From NCBI GenBank assembly GCA_963781265.1, contig CAWAFH010000015.1:124001-188000 (forward strand): a stretch of 64,000 bases of DNA, read 5' to 3'. A program made the position numbers and the translations under genes. The notes under the pieces were generated by a model that was given only the letters and a program-made list of their open reading frames with translations, had not been told where the DNA came from and made no database searches. This stretch comes from WHSW01 sp963781265. Lineage in GTDB: Bacteria; Actinomycetota; Thermoleophilia; Solirubrobacterales; 70-9. This document shows, one piece after another, positions 63,575-64,000 of this stretch (position 1 is the first letter of the stretch; every line of letters begins with the position of its first letter).

Positions 63575-64000
63575 TCAGGCGGGCGCGCGGTCGCGCAGGA
63601 CGCGGCGCAGGATCTTGCCGGAGGGCGACTTCGGGATCTCCTCGATCACCTCGACCTGCCGGATCTTCTTCTGCGGCGAGACCTGGCCGGCGACCCAGTC
63701 CATCAGCTGGTCGGAGTCGAGGTCATCGCGGGCGGCGACCACGAACGCCTTCGGCAGCTCGCCGGCCTCCTCGTCGGGGACCCCGATCACGGCCACGTCC
63801 GCGACCTCCGGGTGGGTGATCATCAGCGCCTCGAGCTCGGCCGGCGCGACCTGGAAGCCCTTGTACTTGATCAGCTCCTTGAGCCGGTCGACGATCTCGA
63901 AGAAGCCGTCGTCGTCGACCACGGCGATGTCGCCCGTATGCAGCCAGCCCTCGGCGTCGACCGTGGCCGCGGTCGCCTCGTCGTTGTTGAGGTAGCCCCG
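63575..64000 (-). CDS. AMP-forming acyl-CoA synthetase, C-terminal part
   Basis: The C-terminal 141 codons of an ANL-superfamily enzyme; the rest lies beyond the window. It shows GWLHTGDIAVVDDDGFFEIV, DRLKELIKYKGFQVAPAELE and the catalytic Lys in KSPSGKILRR. These fit the 4-coumarate/fatty acid-CoA ligase group. Acyl substrate not determinable. Confidence 0.9.
   Translation of the reverse strand, partial: RGYLNNDEATAATVDAEGWLHTGDIAVVDDDGFFEIVDRLKELIKYKGFQVAPAELEALMITHPEVADVAVIGVPDEEAGELPKAFVVAARDDLDSDQLMDWVAGQVSPQKKIRQVEVIEEIPKSPSGKILRRVLRDRAPA

Overview
The window is very GC-rich, densely coding DNA from a bacterial chromosome. An mIHF-type nucleoid protein, a class 1B dihydroorotate dehydrogenase with PyrK, near-leaderless promoters, many GTG/TTG starts and the general gene content point to Actinomycetota. 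A deep lineage such as Thermoleophilia (Solirubrobacterales-like) is my best guess; this is inference, not a measured placement. I see no phage, transposon, plasmid or CRISPR signature.

Layout. Positions 1-28607 are read almost wholly on the minus strand. In transcription order from the right they are: the pyrimidine operon pyrR-pyrB-pyrC-ISOC-like hydrolase-carA-carB/pyrK-pyrD (28607 to 19090); mihF-gmk-rpoZ-coaBC-TPR protein-dtd; the rimP-nusA-infB-DUF503-rbfA-nrnA-truB-ribF-rpsO translation/RNA block; then peroxiredoxin, DsbA-like protein, pnp, M16 peptidase, dapB, amidase and dapA. Positions 28734-29606 (+) hold an alpha/beta hydrolase. Positions 29603-35322 (-) hold acetolactate decarboxylase, RNase Z, a PD-(D/E)XK protein behind a LexA-type box, a CDP-glucose pair, a MoaD-like carrier and a threonine-synthase-like enzyme behind a SAM-I riboswitch; tRNA-Arg(CCG) lies here on the plus strand. 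Positions 35659-41487 (+) hold corA, a GNAT-like protein, two HIT proteins, a phosphohexomutase, an MBL hydrolase and a lipid-kinase-like protein. Positions 41462-62037 (-) hold a nuclease-like protein, a glycosyltransferase, rel, recJ, secDF, ruvCAB, yebC, a secreted protein, an M29 peptidase, pdxST, a carotenoid oxygenase, an NlpC/P60-type protein and an RpiR regulator. The right end has a small membrane protein (+), a secreted protein (-) and the C-terminus of an acyl-CoA synthetase (-).

Genes are packed with stop/start overlaps of the ATGA, GTGA and TTGA type, so translational coupling is probably widespread. RNA-level control is visible at several places: a PyrR-binding loop beside the pyrR ribosome binding site, a promoter plus intrinsic terminator in the rimP-nusA leader, a SAM-I riboswitch with terminator before the threonine-synthase-like gene, and a leader hairpin before pnp.

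The observations most worth following are: (1) the SAM-I riboswitch - threonine-synthase-like enzyme - MoaD-like carrier ending in Gly-Gly-Arg, which may be a protein-thiocarboxylate route to homocysteine rather than to threonine; (2) a dispersed 7-bp tandem repeat (GAGCGGC / GCCGCTC) that sits after stop codons, lies inside carB in frame, and occupies a stop-free carB-pyrK junction; (3) a NusA with a C-terminal Cys/His mini zinc finger and an acidic tail, with no YlxR gene next to it; (4) a 65-bp direct repeat with a possible three-way-junction fold upstream of the NlpC/P60 gene.
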